A program made the position numbers and the translations under genes. From the NCBI GenBank assembly GCA_021793295.1, contig JAJYTA010000008.1:1-55896 (forward strand): DNA of 55,896 bases, read 5' to 3'. The notes beneath the pieces were generated by a model. That model saw only the letters and a program-made list of their open reading frames with translations. It ran no database searches and was not told the origin of the DNA. The DNA comes from Actinomycetes bacterium (GTDB lineage Bacteria; Actinomycetota; Actinomycetes; Jiangellales; Jiangellaceae). Of this stretch, positions 1 through 7,912 are shown one piece after another. Each line of letters begins with the position of its first letter. Positions within the stretch are counted from its first letter, which is position 1.

Positions 1-43
1 TGTGGTCTTTTGGTGGTGGGGTGGGGTTGGGCTGTTGGTGGCT

Positions 44-142
44 CATGATCGCGTGGGAGCGGTGATCATGGGTCGGTGGTGGCGTTGGTGGGGTGATCAT
101 GAGGTGTGGGTGGCGTTGGCGCGCCGTGGGTGACTCATGATC
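44..142. repeat. Degenerate 31-bp repeats with GATCATG cores
   Basis: Four copies of the heptamer GATCATG or its complement CATGATC lie at 44-50, 64-70, 95-101 and 136-142. The two inner copies are in the same orientation and exactly 31 bases apart. Each is followed by a copy of GGTGGCGTTGG (78-88 and 109-119), also 31 apart, so 62-92 and 93-123 are two units of a degenerate tandem repeat. The outer copies are inverted. The first 207 bases are strongly G/T-rich on this strand and hold no convincing gene. The array may continue outside the window. Confidence 0.55.
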
Positions 143-207
143 GTCATCACCTGCACCACCCGTGGGGCGTCGATGTCGCGGTGGCGCAGCTGCCTGATGG
201 CGCTGGT

Positions 208-390
208 CTACTCCGACGCCGTGCGTTTCACCCGGGCGTTGGCCGGCAGCGGCTCGTTGTGGACGACGACGTCGAACTCGCCGCGGATCTCGATCCGCCG
301 TGCGTCGCCATCTGCAGCCTTGAGGGCCTCGGACCATACCGTGGGGTTGACGCGCAGAACGCTGATGTCCGCGCCGGTCTTCTTGGTCAC
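208..390 (-). CDS. Small hypothetical protein (60 aa)
   Basis: This encodes a 60-residue soluble protein of unknown function. It starts at a GTG and begins MTKKTGADISVLRVNPTVW; charged and hydrophobic residues alternate through the centre (RRIEIRGEFDVVVHN), which looks like a small alpha/beta fold rather than random translation. No signal peptide, membrane segment or metal motif is seen. It lies 32 bases downstream of rocD on the same strand, so it could be the last gene of that operon, but nothing ties it to arginine metabolism. The opposite-strand frames here look like shadows. Confidence 0.45.
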   Translation of the reverse strand: MTKKTGADISVLRVNPTVWSEALKAADGDARRIEIRGEFDVVVHNEPLPANARVKRTASE

Positions 391-422
391 TCACCTACCG
401 TACGCCTGATGAGCGCCGGACA

Positions 423-1646
423 TCAGGCGGCGCGCTGGATCAATACGCGTCGCAAGGCGTCGACCGCGAGGTCGATCTCGTCGGGCGTGACCACCAGCGG
501 CGGGGCGAACCTGATGGTGGAGCCGTGCGTGTCCTTGACCAGGATGCCCTCAGCCAGCAGGGCCTCGCACGCCTCGCGCCCGGTCATGAGGGCGGGGTCG
601 ATGTCCACACCGGCCCACAGGCCGCGCCCGCGGATCTCGACCACGCCCTGGCCCATGAGCTCGCGCAGCCGCGTGTGCAGATGCTCGCCGAGCTGCGCTG
701 CCGTGCGCTGCCACGTCCCGCGCTCCAGCATGCCGACGACGGCGTGGCCGGCCGCGCAGGCCAAGGCGTTTCCGCCGAAGGTGCTGCCGTGCTCGCCGGG
801 CCGGATGACGCCGAGGACGTCGCTGTTGCCGACCACCGCCGAGACCGGGACGATGCCGCCGCCCAGCGCCTTGCCGAGCAGGTACAGGTCGGGCACGACG
901 TTCTCGTGCTCGCACGCGAACGTCGTGCCGGTGCGGCCGAGGCCGGATTGGATCTCGTCGGCCACGAACAGCACCTCGCGCGCGTCACAGAGCTGCCGGA
1001 CCTTGGACAGATATCCGGCCGGCGGCACGATGACACCGGCCTCGCCTTGGATGGGCTCGATCAGTACCGCGACCGTGGTGTCGTCGATCGCGTCGGCGAT
1101 GGCGGAGGAGTCACCGTAGGGAACGACCCGGAAGCCGGGCGTGAACGGCCCGAAGTTGGTCCGCGCCGTCGGATCGGTGGAGAAGCTCACGACGCTGATG
1201 GTGCGGCCGTGGAAGTTGCCGTCGGCCACGATGACGGTGGCGCGGTCGGCAGGGACGCCCTTGACCTCGTAGCCCCACTTGCGGGCTACTTTGAGCCCGG
1301 TCTCGACCGCCTCGGCGCCGGTGTTCATGGGCAGGACGAGGTCCTTGCCCGCCAGCGCGGCGAGATCGCGAACGAACGGGCCCAGCACGTCGTGGTGGAA
1401 AGCGCGGCTGGTCAGCGTCAACCGGTCGAGTTGGGCTTGGACCGCCGCGACGATCTCCGGGTGCCGATGCCCGAAGTTGAGGGCGGAGTACGCGGCCAGA
1501 CAGTCGAGATAGCGGCGGCCTTCGACGTCGGTGACCCAGGCGCCCTGCGCGTGTGCCGCCACGACGGGCAGCGGGTGGTAATTGTGCGCGGCATGCTTCT
1601 CGACGAGGGCGATCGCCTCGTCGCTACGGCTGGCCTGAGTTTTCAC
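423..1646 (-). CDS. rocD: Ornithine--oxo-acid aminotransferase
   Basis: This is a PLP-dependent class-III aminotransferase of 407 residues, the usual length for ornithine delta-aminotransferase. It transfers the delta-amino group of ornithine to 2-oxoglutarate, giving glutamate-5-semialdehyde and glutamate in the cytoplasm. Visible features are MNTGAEAVE near 107-115 (PLP phosphate region), the FVADEIQSGLGRTG block at 227-240 and the Schiff-base lysine in LLGKALGGG (Lys259). The GTG start overlaps the TGA of the upstream hydrolase gene by four bases (GTGA), so the two are translationally coupled. A longer in-frame ORF runs upstream to 2552, but that part reads out of frame through the hydrolase gene. 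The pairing suggests an arginine to ornithine to glutamate/proline route. Confidence 0.93.
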   Translation of the reverse strand: MKTQASRSDEAIALVEKHAAHNYHPLPVVAAHAQGAWVTDVEGRRYLDCLAAYSALNFGHRHPEIVAAVQAQLDRLTLTSRAFHHDVLGPFVRDLAALAGKDLVLPMNTGAEAVETGLKVARKWGYEVKGVPADRATVIVADGNFHGRTISVVSFSTDPTARTNFGPFTPGFRVVPYGDSSAIADAIDDTTVAVLIEPIQGEAGVIVPPAGYLSKVRQLCDAREVLFVADEIQSGLGRTGTTFACEHENVVPDLYLLGKALGGGIVPVSAVVGNSDVLGVIRPGEHGSTFGGNALACAAGHAVVGMLERGTWQRTAAQLGEHLHTRLRELMGQGVVEIRGRGLWAGVDIDPALMTGREACEALLAEGILVKDTHGSTIRFAPPLVVTPDEIDLAVDALRRVLIQRAA

Positions 1647-2545
1647 GAGCACTCCTCGGCGGTGATCGGCGACGGGGTGAACGGGGCGTGCGGGCGGTGC
1701 AGCTCCAGCGTGGTGCACTTGACCCCGCCGCCGGCTTTCAGCAGCTCCGACACGTCGACCGGCACCGGTTCGAAGCCGGCCACGGCGACGGCAGCGGCCA
1801 GGTGCTCGGCTTGCTCGGCGAGGACGACGTGGCGCCCGTCGCTCACGGCGTTGAGCCCGAGCACGTCGGCATCGGCCTTGGTGGCGATGATCGCGTCCGG
1901 GTAGAGCTCGGCGAGCACGTTCTGGCTCGCCGGCGAGAACGCCGGTGGGTAGTAGGCGATGGTGGCCGGATCGAGTACGGCCAGGGCGGTGTCGAGGTGG
2001 TAGAACCGCGGGTCGACGAGTTCGAGGGGCACGACCGGAAGATCGAAGGTCGCTTCGAGGTCGGCGCGCGCGGCGGGGTCGGCGCGGAACCCGGTGCCGG
2101 CGAGGATGCGCGAGCCGGCCCAGGCGAAGTCGCCTTCGCCCTCGTTGATCGCCTGCGGCAGCCGGACATCGATGCCGGCCGCGGTGAGCCAGTCCCGATG
2201 AGCCGGCGCCTCGGCCGCTCGCACCGGTTGCCGGAAGTTGGCTCCCAGCGCGGTGTCGCCGACGACGAACGCGCCGTTGGCGGCGAAGACCATGTCCGGC
2301 AGGCCGGGAACGGGGTCGAGGAGGCGGACCCGGTGGCCGAGCCGTTCGTAGGTGGCGCGCAGCGCCTCCCACTGCTCGATCGCGCGGTCCCGGTCGACCG
2401 GCTGGGTGGGGTCCATCCAGACGTTGATCGCGTACTGCACGTCGAAGTACGTCGGCCGGCACATCACGTAATCGCGCGGGGTGGCGACTCGCTGGGGCGT
2501 GGCGGCGGGGGCACCGGTCACCTGGGGCGCAACGTTCACCGTCAT
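1643..2545 (-). CDS. ddaH: Dimethylargininase / arginine-hydrolase family protein
   Basis: This 300-residue protein belongs to the amidinotransferase/DDAH (pentein) superfamily, which hydrolyses guanidino compounds through a covalent thiouronium intermediate. Family landmarks are GLPDMVFAANGA at 81-92, EGEGDF at 135-140, the catalytic His183 in FYHLDTAL and the nucleophile Cys277 in GGGVKCTTLEL. It is the first gene of a two-gene operon with rocD, with a four-base overlap. Known members release citrulline plus an amine, but some bacterial relatives hydrolyse arginine all the way to ornithine. The coupling to ornithine aminotransferase fits an ornithine-producing activity better, though sequence alone does not settle the substrate. 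The start at 2545 (ATG) faces the AsnC-type regulator gene. Confidence 0.85.
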   Translation of the reverse strand: MTVNVAPQVTGAPAATPQRVATPRDYVMCRPTYFDVQYAINVWMDPTQPVDRDRAIEQWEALRATYERLGHRVRLLDPVPGLPDMVFAANGAFVVGDTALGANFRQPVRAAEAPAHRDWLTAAGIDVRLPQAINEGEGDFAWAGSRILAGTGFRADPAARADLEATFDLPVVPLELVDPRFYHLDTALAVLDPATIAYYPPAFSPASQNVLAELYPDAIIATKADADVLGLNAVSDGRHVVLAEQAEHLAAAVAVAGFEPVPVDVSELLKAGGGVKCTTLELHRPHAPFTPSPITAEECS

Positions 2546-2588
2546 ACGTCAAGTGTGGCCAGCCCGTGACGGGTCATCCATGCCGGTT

Positions 2589-2650
2589 CATTGCGATCAA
2601 CGGGCTGATCGTTGCGTGAAATCCCGCTCCTGCGGCTGAACATTGCGTGA
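2589..2650. promoter_or_regulatory. Candidate AsnC/Lrp operator repeats
   Basis: The 148-base gap between the ddaH-like gene and the regulator holds three related decamers: CATTGCGATC (2589-2598), CGTTGCGTGA (2610-2619) and CATTGCGTGA (2641-2650). Their starts are 21 and 31 bases apart, about two and three helical turns. Repeats on one face of the helix are what an Lrp-type octamer or dimer array would bind. Assignment to this regulator is inference from position. Confidence 0.45.
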
Positions 2651-2693
2651 GGCCGGTCTTGCGGCACGGCGCCCGGCGGATCACGATCGACAG

Positions 2694-3167
2694 GTGACAC
2701 TCGATCCGCTGGACGAACAGATCATCCGGGCACTGATGGCCGACGGTCGCGCCAGTTTCGGCTCGATCGGCGCGAAGGTCAATCTGTCGGCGCCGGCCGT
2801 CAAGCGCCGGGTGGACCGGCTGCGGGCACGCGGTGTCATCACCGGGTTCACGGTGCGCGTGGACCCGGCGGCCATCGGGTGGAGTACCGAGGCCTACGTC
2901 GAGTTGTTCTGCAACCGCCGGACGTCGGGCGAAGAGATCCTGCGGCGCACGCAGACCTACCCCGAAGTCGTGGAGGCCTTCACCGTGACCGGGGACGCCG
3001 ATGCCCTGCTGCACGTGTTCGCCGGTAGCATGCAGCACTTCGAGCGCGTGCTCTCCGAGATCTCGGCTGAGCCGTTCGTGGCCCGCACCAAGAGCGTCAT
3101 CGTCCTGTCCCCCTTGCTGCGCCGGACGCAGCCACCGCGGGACGACATCGGCGAGAGCACAGCCTGA
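2694..3167 (+). CDS. Lrp/AsnC family transcriptional regulator
   Basis: This is a 157-residue Lrp/AsnC regulator of normal family length. Residues 1-50 form the winged HTH (LDPLDEQIIRALMADGRAS, then the recognition region SAPAVKRRVDRL). Residues 60-145 form the RAM/ligand-binding domain, with the typical pattern VVEAFTVTGDADALLHVFA. The GTG at 2694 was chosen because the protein then begins right at the conserved LDPLDEQII; the frame is open back to 2643 but that extension is not family-like. It is divergent from the arginine hydrolase/rocD operon and probably controls it in response to an amino acid such as arginine or ornithine. Confidence 0.9.
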   Translation: MTLDPLDEQIIRALMADGRASFGSIGAKVNLSAPAVKRRVDRLRARGVITGFTVRVDPAAIGWSTEAYVELFCNRRTSGEEILRRTQTYPEVVEAFTVTGDADALLHVFAGSMQHFERVLSEISAEPFVARTKSVIVLSPLLRRTQPPRDDIGESTA

Positions 3168-3280
3168 CGTCGCGTCATACCTGCTCGCTTCGAAACGACA
3201 CCGATGTAATTCGTCAAGTCGACACGCCGGTTAATGATGAGAATTTTGTGATTTCTGTTCCCTCGAGTGACGATCGTGGC

Positions 3281-3286
3281 TAGCCT
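3281..3286 (+). promoter_or_regulatory. Putative -10 element (TAGCCT) for the NlpC/P60 gene
   Basis: TAGCCT fits the actinobacterial TANNNT -10 pattern and lies at the end of an unusually AT-rich stretch (3180-3275). Transcription would begin near 3293, giving a short leader containing GGAGG (3312-3316) before the TTG start chosen for the peptidase. Alternatively it could give a nearly leaderless message from the GTG at 3295. Confidence 0.35.
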
Positions 3287-3324
3287 TCTCTGCTGTGACG
3301 TGTGGTGCGGGGGAGGTGGCCACG

Positions 3325-4710
3325 TTGCGCAGAACGATGGTCGGTGTCGTGCTGGCCGGCGTGATCGGGTCTGGTCTGGCGGCCGCTCCTGCTTCGGCCA
3401 CCCCGGAGATCCCCTCCGAGCAGGAGATCGACGAGGCTCGCGAAGCCGAGCACGCCGCCGGGGGCGCCGTCGCGGTTCTGGAAGCTCGGCTGTCCGACCT
3501 GACGGCCCGAGCCGACGAGCTCTACGTCCGCGTGGCCAGCGCCGTCGAGGCGTTCAACGGCGCACGCATCCGGCTGGCCGAAGCCGAACAGGCCGAAGAA
3601 CGCGCCCGCGAGATGGCACAGCAGAAGGCGGCCCAAGCCGAACAGGCCCGGATCGAGCTGGGCCGGCTGGCGGCGGCGTCCTACAGCCGCGGCGGCGAGC
3701 TCTCGGCCGTCAGCATGCTGCTCGGCGCCGAGGACGGCGAAGCGCTGTTCGATCGCGTCGGAGCGCTGCGCGCGGTGACCGCCTCACATGCCGGCGTCTA
3801 CCGGCAAGCGGCTGAAGCGACCGAGCAGGCCGAGCAAGCCGCAGCGAAAGCCCAGCAGGCGTTGGCTGATCGCGAGGAGGCGGCCGAGACCGCTCGAGCC
3901 GCCCGGGCTGCGGCCGAGGCCGCCGTGGCCGAACACGAGCAGACGCTGGCCGCCGTCGAGACCGAGCGGGACGCCGCCCTGGCCGCGCTGGCCGCGGCCA
4001 AGGGCACCACGGTGGAACTCGAGCAGCAGCGCCGCCAAGGCCTCGCCGAGCGCGAGGCGGCCGAGCGTGAGCGCCGCGAGGCCGAGCGCCGCGAGCGTGA
4101 GCGCGAGGAGTCACCGCCGACGCCGACGCCGACGCCGTCGAGCACACCGGACGCTCCGGTGACTCCGGAGACCAGCGCCAGCCCGACGCCGTCGACGCCG
4201 CCCAGTCCGACGCCGTCGACGACCCCGGATCCGCCCGACCCGCCGGACCCGCCGGATCCCCCGGACCCGCCGGATCCCCCGGACCCGCCGGATCCCCCGG
4301 ACCCGCCGGATCCGCCGGACCCGCCGGATCCGCCGGATCCGCCGTCGACCGGGGCCGACGCGGCGATCGACTTCGCTTACGCCCAGCTCGGTAAGGGCTA
4401 CGAATGGGGAGCCGACGGGCCGGACACCTTCGACTGCTCCGGGCTCACCATGCGCGCCTGGCAGGCGGGCGGGAAGAGCCTTCCACACTGGAGCGTGGCC
4501 CAGGCCCGGCAGACGACCCGGGTGTCGTACGCCGAGCTGGCCCCCGGCGACCTGATCTTCTGGTCGGACAACGGCGCCGCGTCGGGCGTCTATCACGTCG
4601 GGCTGTACATCGGCGGCGGGAAGATGATCCACGCGCCGCGCCCGGGCAAGGCCGTGGAGGTGCAAAGCGTGTTCTACTGGGTCGACCCGGCCTTCTACGG
4701 ACGGGTCTGA
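3325..4710 (+). CDS. Secreted C40 peptidase (NlpC/P60) with coiled coil and DPP linker
   Basis: This is a predicted secreted peptidoglycan hydrolase of 461 residues. A 25-residue signal peptide ends ...APASA. A long Ala/Glu-rich coiled coil follows (about 30-260, like the RipA/CwlO class), then a Thr/Pro/Ser segment, thirteen DPP triplets, and a C-terminal NlpC/P60 domain. Catalytic residues are visible as Cys371 (DTFDCSGLT), His424 (YHVGLYIG) and His436 (IHAP). Such enzymes cut D-Glu-mDAP bonds in cell-wall stem peptides. I chose the TTG at 3325 because GGAGG lies eight bases upstream and the signal peptide is then classic; GTG at 3316 or 3295 is possible. The DPP run is longer than I would expect for this family. 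Confidence 0.88.
   Translation: MRRTMVGVVLAGVIGSGLAAAPASATPEIPSEQEIDEAREAEHAAGGAVAVLEARLSDLTARADELYVRVASAVEAFNGARIRLAEAEQAEERAREMAQQKAAQAEQARIELGRLAAASYSRGGELSAVSMLLGAEDGEALFDRVGALRAVTASHAGVYRQAAEATEQAEQAAAKAQQALADREEAAETARAARAAAEAAVAEHEQTLAAVETERDAALAALAAAKGTTVELEQQRRQGLAEREAAERERREAERREREREESPPTPTPTPSSTPDAPVTPETSASPTPSTPPSPTPSTTPDPPDPPDPPDPPDPPDPPDPPDPPDPPDPPDPPDPPDPPSTGADAAIDFAYAQLGKGYEWGADGPDTFDCSGLTMRAWQAGGKSLPHWSVAQARQTTRVSYAELAPGDLIFWSDNGAASGVYHVGLYIGGGKMIHAPRPGKAVEVQSVFYWVDPAFYGRV
4228..4344 (+). repeat. 9-bp minisatellite encoding (Asp-Pro-Pro)x13
   Basis: Thirteen consecutive 9-base units of GAY-CCN-CCN encode an uninterrupted Asp-Pro-Pro run between the coiled coil and the catalytic domain of the NlpC/P60 peptidase. 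GAT and GAC units partly alternate, giving an 18-base higher-order period. The tract probably forms a stiff extended linker and is a candidate for length variation by slippage. Confidence 0.9.
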
Positions 4711-4765
4711 CCGGCTACGCCGATCCTGGCCGTGCCGGTCGTCCGACACCGGCCGCGGAGGGCTC

Positions 4766-5659
4766 GTGAAGCAACTGCTCGTCCTGGTGAACGCACGCGC
4801 CGGACCGAGTCTGCAGGACGCCGGCGAGGCCGCGGCCGACGTCCTGCGCACGGGCGCCGACGTGCGCGTGGTCGAGGTCGGCGAGCCGAGCGAGCTCGCC
4901 GGGTTGCTTGAGCTCGAGTCCGACCGGACGCCGGTGATCGTCGGCGGCGATGGTTCCATCCATGCGCTCGTGGCAGCCTTGCGCGACCTCGACCGCCTGG
5001 GCGAGCGCCCGCACGAGCTGGGCATCGTGCCGGCCGGAACCGGCAACGACCTGGCCCGCACGCTGGAACTGCCACTGGACCCCGTGGCGGCCGCCGAGGT
5101 GATCCTGCGAGGGCGTGAGCGAGACCTCGACATCGTGGTCGACGACGCGGGAGGCGTGGTCGTGAACGCGCTGCACCTCGGGGTGGGAGCAGAAGCCGCA
5201 CGACGGGCGGCGCCGCTCAAGCCCTGGTTGCGGCGGCTGGCCTACCCGGTCGGCAGCCTGCTGGCCGGAACAGCCGCGCGCGGCTGGCGGCTGCGGGTGG
5301 TGGTGGACGGCGACGTGGTGACCGACGGGCGGCGCCGCGTACTCATGGTCGCGCTCGGCAACGGCATGACGATCGGCGGCGGTGCCCCGGTCGCGCCGGC
5401 CGCGGCCCCGGACGACGGGCAGGTGGACGTCGTGGTGTCGTTCTCGACGTCGTGGCGCGCCCGCCTCGGCTTCGTGGTTACTCTTGCGCGCGGGCGCCAT
5501 CCGCGACGCCCGGACGTCATCGTCCGCCGCGGGCACGAGGTGCGGGTCGACGGCGAGCCGGTGCCGGTCAACGCCGACGGCGAAGTATCGAACCTCGAGG
5601 CGGGCCGATCGTGGACGGTGCTTCGCCACGCTCTACGCGTCCCGGTGCCCGCACCGTGA
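4766..5659 (+). CDS. Diacylglycerol kinase-family lipid kinase
   Basis: This is a 297-residue member of the diacylglycerol/sphingosine kinase catalytic family, which phosphorylates lipid hydroxyls with ATP. The nucleotide-binding signature GGDGS is at 60-64 and PAGTGND at 89-95. A beta-rich C-terminal half ends with VDGEPVPVNADGEV, typical of the YegS/DgkB fold. There is no membrane segment, so it is likely a peripheral cytoplasmic protein. The GTG start is preceded by GGAGGG. It lies 55 bases after the peptidase gene on the same strand and is convergent with the PhoD-like gene (24-base gap). The exact lipid substrate is not readable from the sequence. Confidence 0.88.
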   Translation: MKQLLVLVNARAGPSLQDAGEAAADVLRTGADVRVVEVGEPSELAGLLELESDRTPVIVGGDGSIHALVAALRDLDRLGERPHELGIVPAGTGNDLARTLELPLDPVAAAEVILRGRERDLDIVVDDAGGVVVNALHLGVGAEAARRAAPLKPWLRRLAYPVGSLLAGTAARGWRLRVVVDGDVVTDGRRRVLMVALGNGMTIGGGAPVAPAAAPDDGQVDVVVSFSTSWRARLGFVVTLARGRHPRRPDVIVRRGHEVRVDGEPVPVNADGEVSNLEAGRSWTVLRHALRVPVPAP

Positions 5660-5683
5660 CGGCCGAGGACGTCGCGAGGGATC

Positions 5684-7318
5684 TCAGAGGTCGGTCTCCA
5701 GGATCCGTTTCATCGACGTTTCGCCGTCGTCGGCCACCACTCCGGTGTCCCAGTGCACCCGCGCCGATCGGCTCGTCAGGTCCAAGGTGGCGATCGCGTT
5801 GTCGAAGCGAGGCCCGGTGTCGACCCGCCAGCTGACGGTCGAAGCCGGCACACCGGCCCGTTTCGCCAGCGGAGCCCCGACCGCTCGCGCGACGGCGAAG
5901 GCGGCCGCGCCGTTGAGATAGCGAACGGCTCTGTTCAACGGGTTGCGCAGCGGTGAGCAGACCAGTTGGTGCACGCGGCTCGTGGTGTCGGACTCGCCCG
6001 GGTAGGACATGCGCGCCGCATACGAGTAGTGCACGTCGCCGGACAGGAAGGTGATGGTCTGGGGGCGGTGGCCGCCCGGCGCCGTCGCGACGTCGGTGAT
6101 CAGGCGCTCCATCGCCCGGAACGAGTGCCCGAATGCGGCCCAGTGCTCCAGATCGACCACTTGGCGCATGGTCTCTGCGGGTTTCACCCAGCGCTCACCC
6201 CAGGCGCCGTCGGCGACCGACTCGTTCCAGGCTTCGACGGAGTGCAGGCCGGGCGGTAGCAGGTACGGCAAGGAGGTGCCGATGAGTACATGGTCAGCGT
6301 GGCTGGCAGAGCGGATGTGTGCGTCGATCCAGGCCCACTCGGCGTCGTCGACGATGGTGCGCCGGCCGGGCTCGAGCATCCGGCCGCAGCGCGAATCGAT
6401 CATGATCAGCCGGACCGGCCCGATGTCGCGGGCGAAGCTCCAGCGGTACGAGGACGGATCGCGATCGGCCGTGCGCGCGAACTCGTGGAGGACCTTGCCG
6501 CCGTCGTCGCTCTCGCGGACCGCGGCCAGGACCGGATCGTCGGCGCGCTCGTCCGGCGACAGATTGCCCAGGTGCTGATAGAGCCAGTACGCGGCGAGGC
6601 CGCCGGTGATGCGGTCGGGCCACCATGGTTCGTCGGCCATCTGCTCGCGCCAGGCACGCGAGGTGTTCCAGTCGTCGCGGATGTCGTGGTCGTCGAAGAT
6701 CATCGCCGACGGCACGGTCGACAGCAGCCAGCGCACGGCCGGGTCACTCCAGGCCAGCCGGTACAGGTGGGCGTATTCCTCGAAGTCGGCGACCTCGGTA
6801 CCGGGTGGTTGCGACGTGTCCCGCCGGGCGGCGATGAACTGCTGCATCTGCGGCGCGGTCTCGTCCGCATAGACCTGGTCGCCCAGCAGCAACAGGGCGT
6901 CGGGCCAGTCCGCGCGGCCGTGCGCCACCTGGTGGGCGTAGGTGCGCAGCGCGTCCACGCCGTAGATGCGGCGATGCCGGGCGTCGTGCGGGACGCTCAT
7001 CCGGCACGAGCCGAACACCATCCGGACCGGCTCGTCGGCCGTGTCGTCGGGGCGGGTCCGGATGCGCGGCGGCGGGAAGGACGAGTCCGGGTCGGGCCAG
7101 ACGGTCTCGCCGTCGATGGTCAGGTGGTACTCGGTGGTCGTGGCCGGCTCGAGGCCGTCGATCTCGAGCAGAGCGTAGTGGTGCCCGTGCACGGCGAACG
7201 TCGCTGCGGTCGCGTCGAGTGCACCCACGACGCAGGGCCGGTCGGTCTCCACCCAGATCGCCGCCGACGTAGGGCCGACGTGCCGCAGCATCGGCCCGAC
7301 GACGATGCCGTCGGTCAC
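5684..7318 (-). CDS. PhoD-like alkaline phosphatase/phosphodiesterase, no signal peptide
   Basis: This 544-residue protein belongs to the PhoD/alkaline-phosphatase-D metallophosphatase family. Motifs are FGSCR near 102-106, [11 protein letters not shown] (Asp147), [10 protein letters not shown] near 215-225 and [10 protein letters not shown] in the C-terminal third; together they would hold the metal centre. I chose the GTG at 7318 because it overlaps the stop of ppa by four bases and gives a protein starting at the beta-rich N-terminal domain ([13 protein letters not shown]); the frame is open to 7390. Unlike classic PhoD it has no twin-arginine signal, so it probably acts in the cytoplasm or on an internal phosphodiester. 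Coupling to pyrophosphatase suggests a phosphate-recycling context. Confidence 0.85.
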   Translation of the reverse strand: MTDGIVVGPMLRHVGPTSAAIWVETDRPCVVGALDATAATFAVHGHHYALLEIDGLEPATTTEYHLTIDGETVWPDPDSSFPPPRIRTRPDDTADEPVRMVFGSCRMSVPHDARHRRIYGVDALRTYAHQVAHGRADWPDALLLLGDQVYADETAPQMQQFIAARRDTSQPPGTEVADFEEYAHLYRLAWSDPAVRWLLSTVPSAMIFDDHDIRDDWNTSRAWREQMADEPWWPDRITGGLAAYWLYQHLGNLSPDERADDPVLAAVRESDDGGKVLHEFARTADRDPSSYRWSFARDIGPVRLIMIDSRCGRMLEPGRRTIVDDAEWAWIDAHIRSASHADHVLIGTSLPYLLPPGLHSVEAWNESVADGAWGERWVKPAETMRQVVDLEHWAAFGHSFRAMERLITDVATAPGGHRPQTITFLSGDVHYSYAARMSYPGESDTTSRVHQLVCSPLRNPLNRAVRYLNGAAAFAVARAVGAPLAKRAGVPASTVSWRVDTGPRFDNAIATLDLTSRSARVHWDTGVVADDGETSMKRILETDL

Positions 7319-7806
7319 GGGTGACTGGATTCCCTGTGGCGGCGCCGTGACGCCTCGATCTCCTCCTCGGCGGCCTTTCGATCCACCCACGTCGCGCCTT
7401 CGACCGATTTACCGGGCTCCAGGTCCTTGTAGACCTCGAAGAAGTGCTGAATCTCCAGCCGGTCGAACTCCGGGACGTCGTCGATGTCCTGGAACGTGTC
7501 CTTGCGGGGATCGCCGGACGGCACGCACAGGACCTTGTCGTCGCCGCCGGCCTCGTCGGTCATCCGGAACATGCCGATGGCCCGGCAGGCGATCAGACAG
7601 CCCGGGAACGACGGCTCCTCGATCAACACCAGGGCGTCGAGCGGGTCGCCGTCCAAGCCGAGGGTGTCATCGATGAAGCCGTAATCGTGTGGATAACGGG
7701 TGGAGGTGAACAGTCGCCGGTCGAGTCTGATCCGCCCGGTCACGTGGTCCATCTCGTACTTGTTCCGGCTGCCCGCCGGGATCTCGATGGTGACGTCGAA
7801 CTCCAC
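7315..7806 (-). CDS. ppa: Inorganic pyrophosphatase (family I)
   Basis: This is a soluble family-I inorganic pyrophosphatase of 163 residues, normal for actinobacteria. It hydrolyses PPi to two phosphates in the cytoplasm and pulls biosynthetic reactions forward. Active-site features include the substrate-binding SRNKYE near the N-terminus, YPHDYGFI and the metal-binding [10 protein letters not shown] block, followed by the Asp/Lys-rich region GGDDKVLCV and DPRKD. Its stop codon overlaps the PhoD-like start (GTGA). It is divergent from dacB, with 106 bases between the two starts. Confidence 0.96.
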   Translation of the reverse strand: MEFDVTIEIPAGSRNKYEMDHVTGRIRLDRRLFTSTRYPHDYGFIDDTLGLDGDPLDALVLIEEPSFPGCLIACRAIGMFRMTDEAGGDDKVLCVPSGDPRKDTFQDIDDVPEFDRLEIQHFFEVYKDLEPGKSVEGATWVDRKAAEEEIEASRRRHRESSHP

Positions 7807-7912
7807 GAACGTGCCTTCTCCCTACTCGCCCAGCTGTGCCGATCAGAACCAGTCTCCCGTACCGTGGCACACGCTGAACAGCGAGGACCAGCGAGCAAGG
7901 GGAGATGCGCGG

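Noticed and set aside
423-2552. A single 709-residue minus-strand frame covering rocD and the region upstream
   Set aside because: The part above 1646 is Arg/Pro-rich and reads out of frame through the dimethylargininase-like gene, whose own frame has intact catalytic motifs. Only 423-1646 is coding in this frame.
4228-4344. CRISPR-like regular repeats
   Set aside because: The units are 9 bases, contiguous and in frame, encoding Asp-Pro-Pro; there are no spacers.
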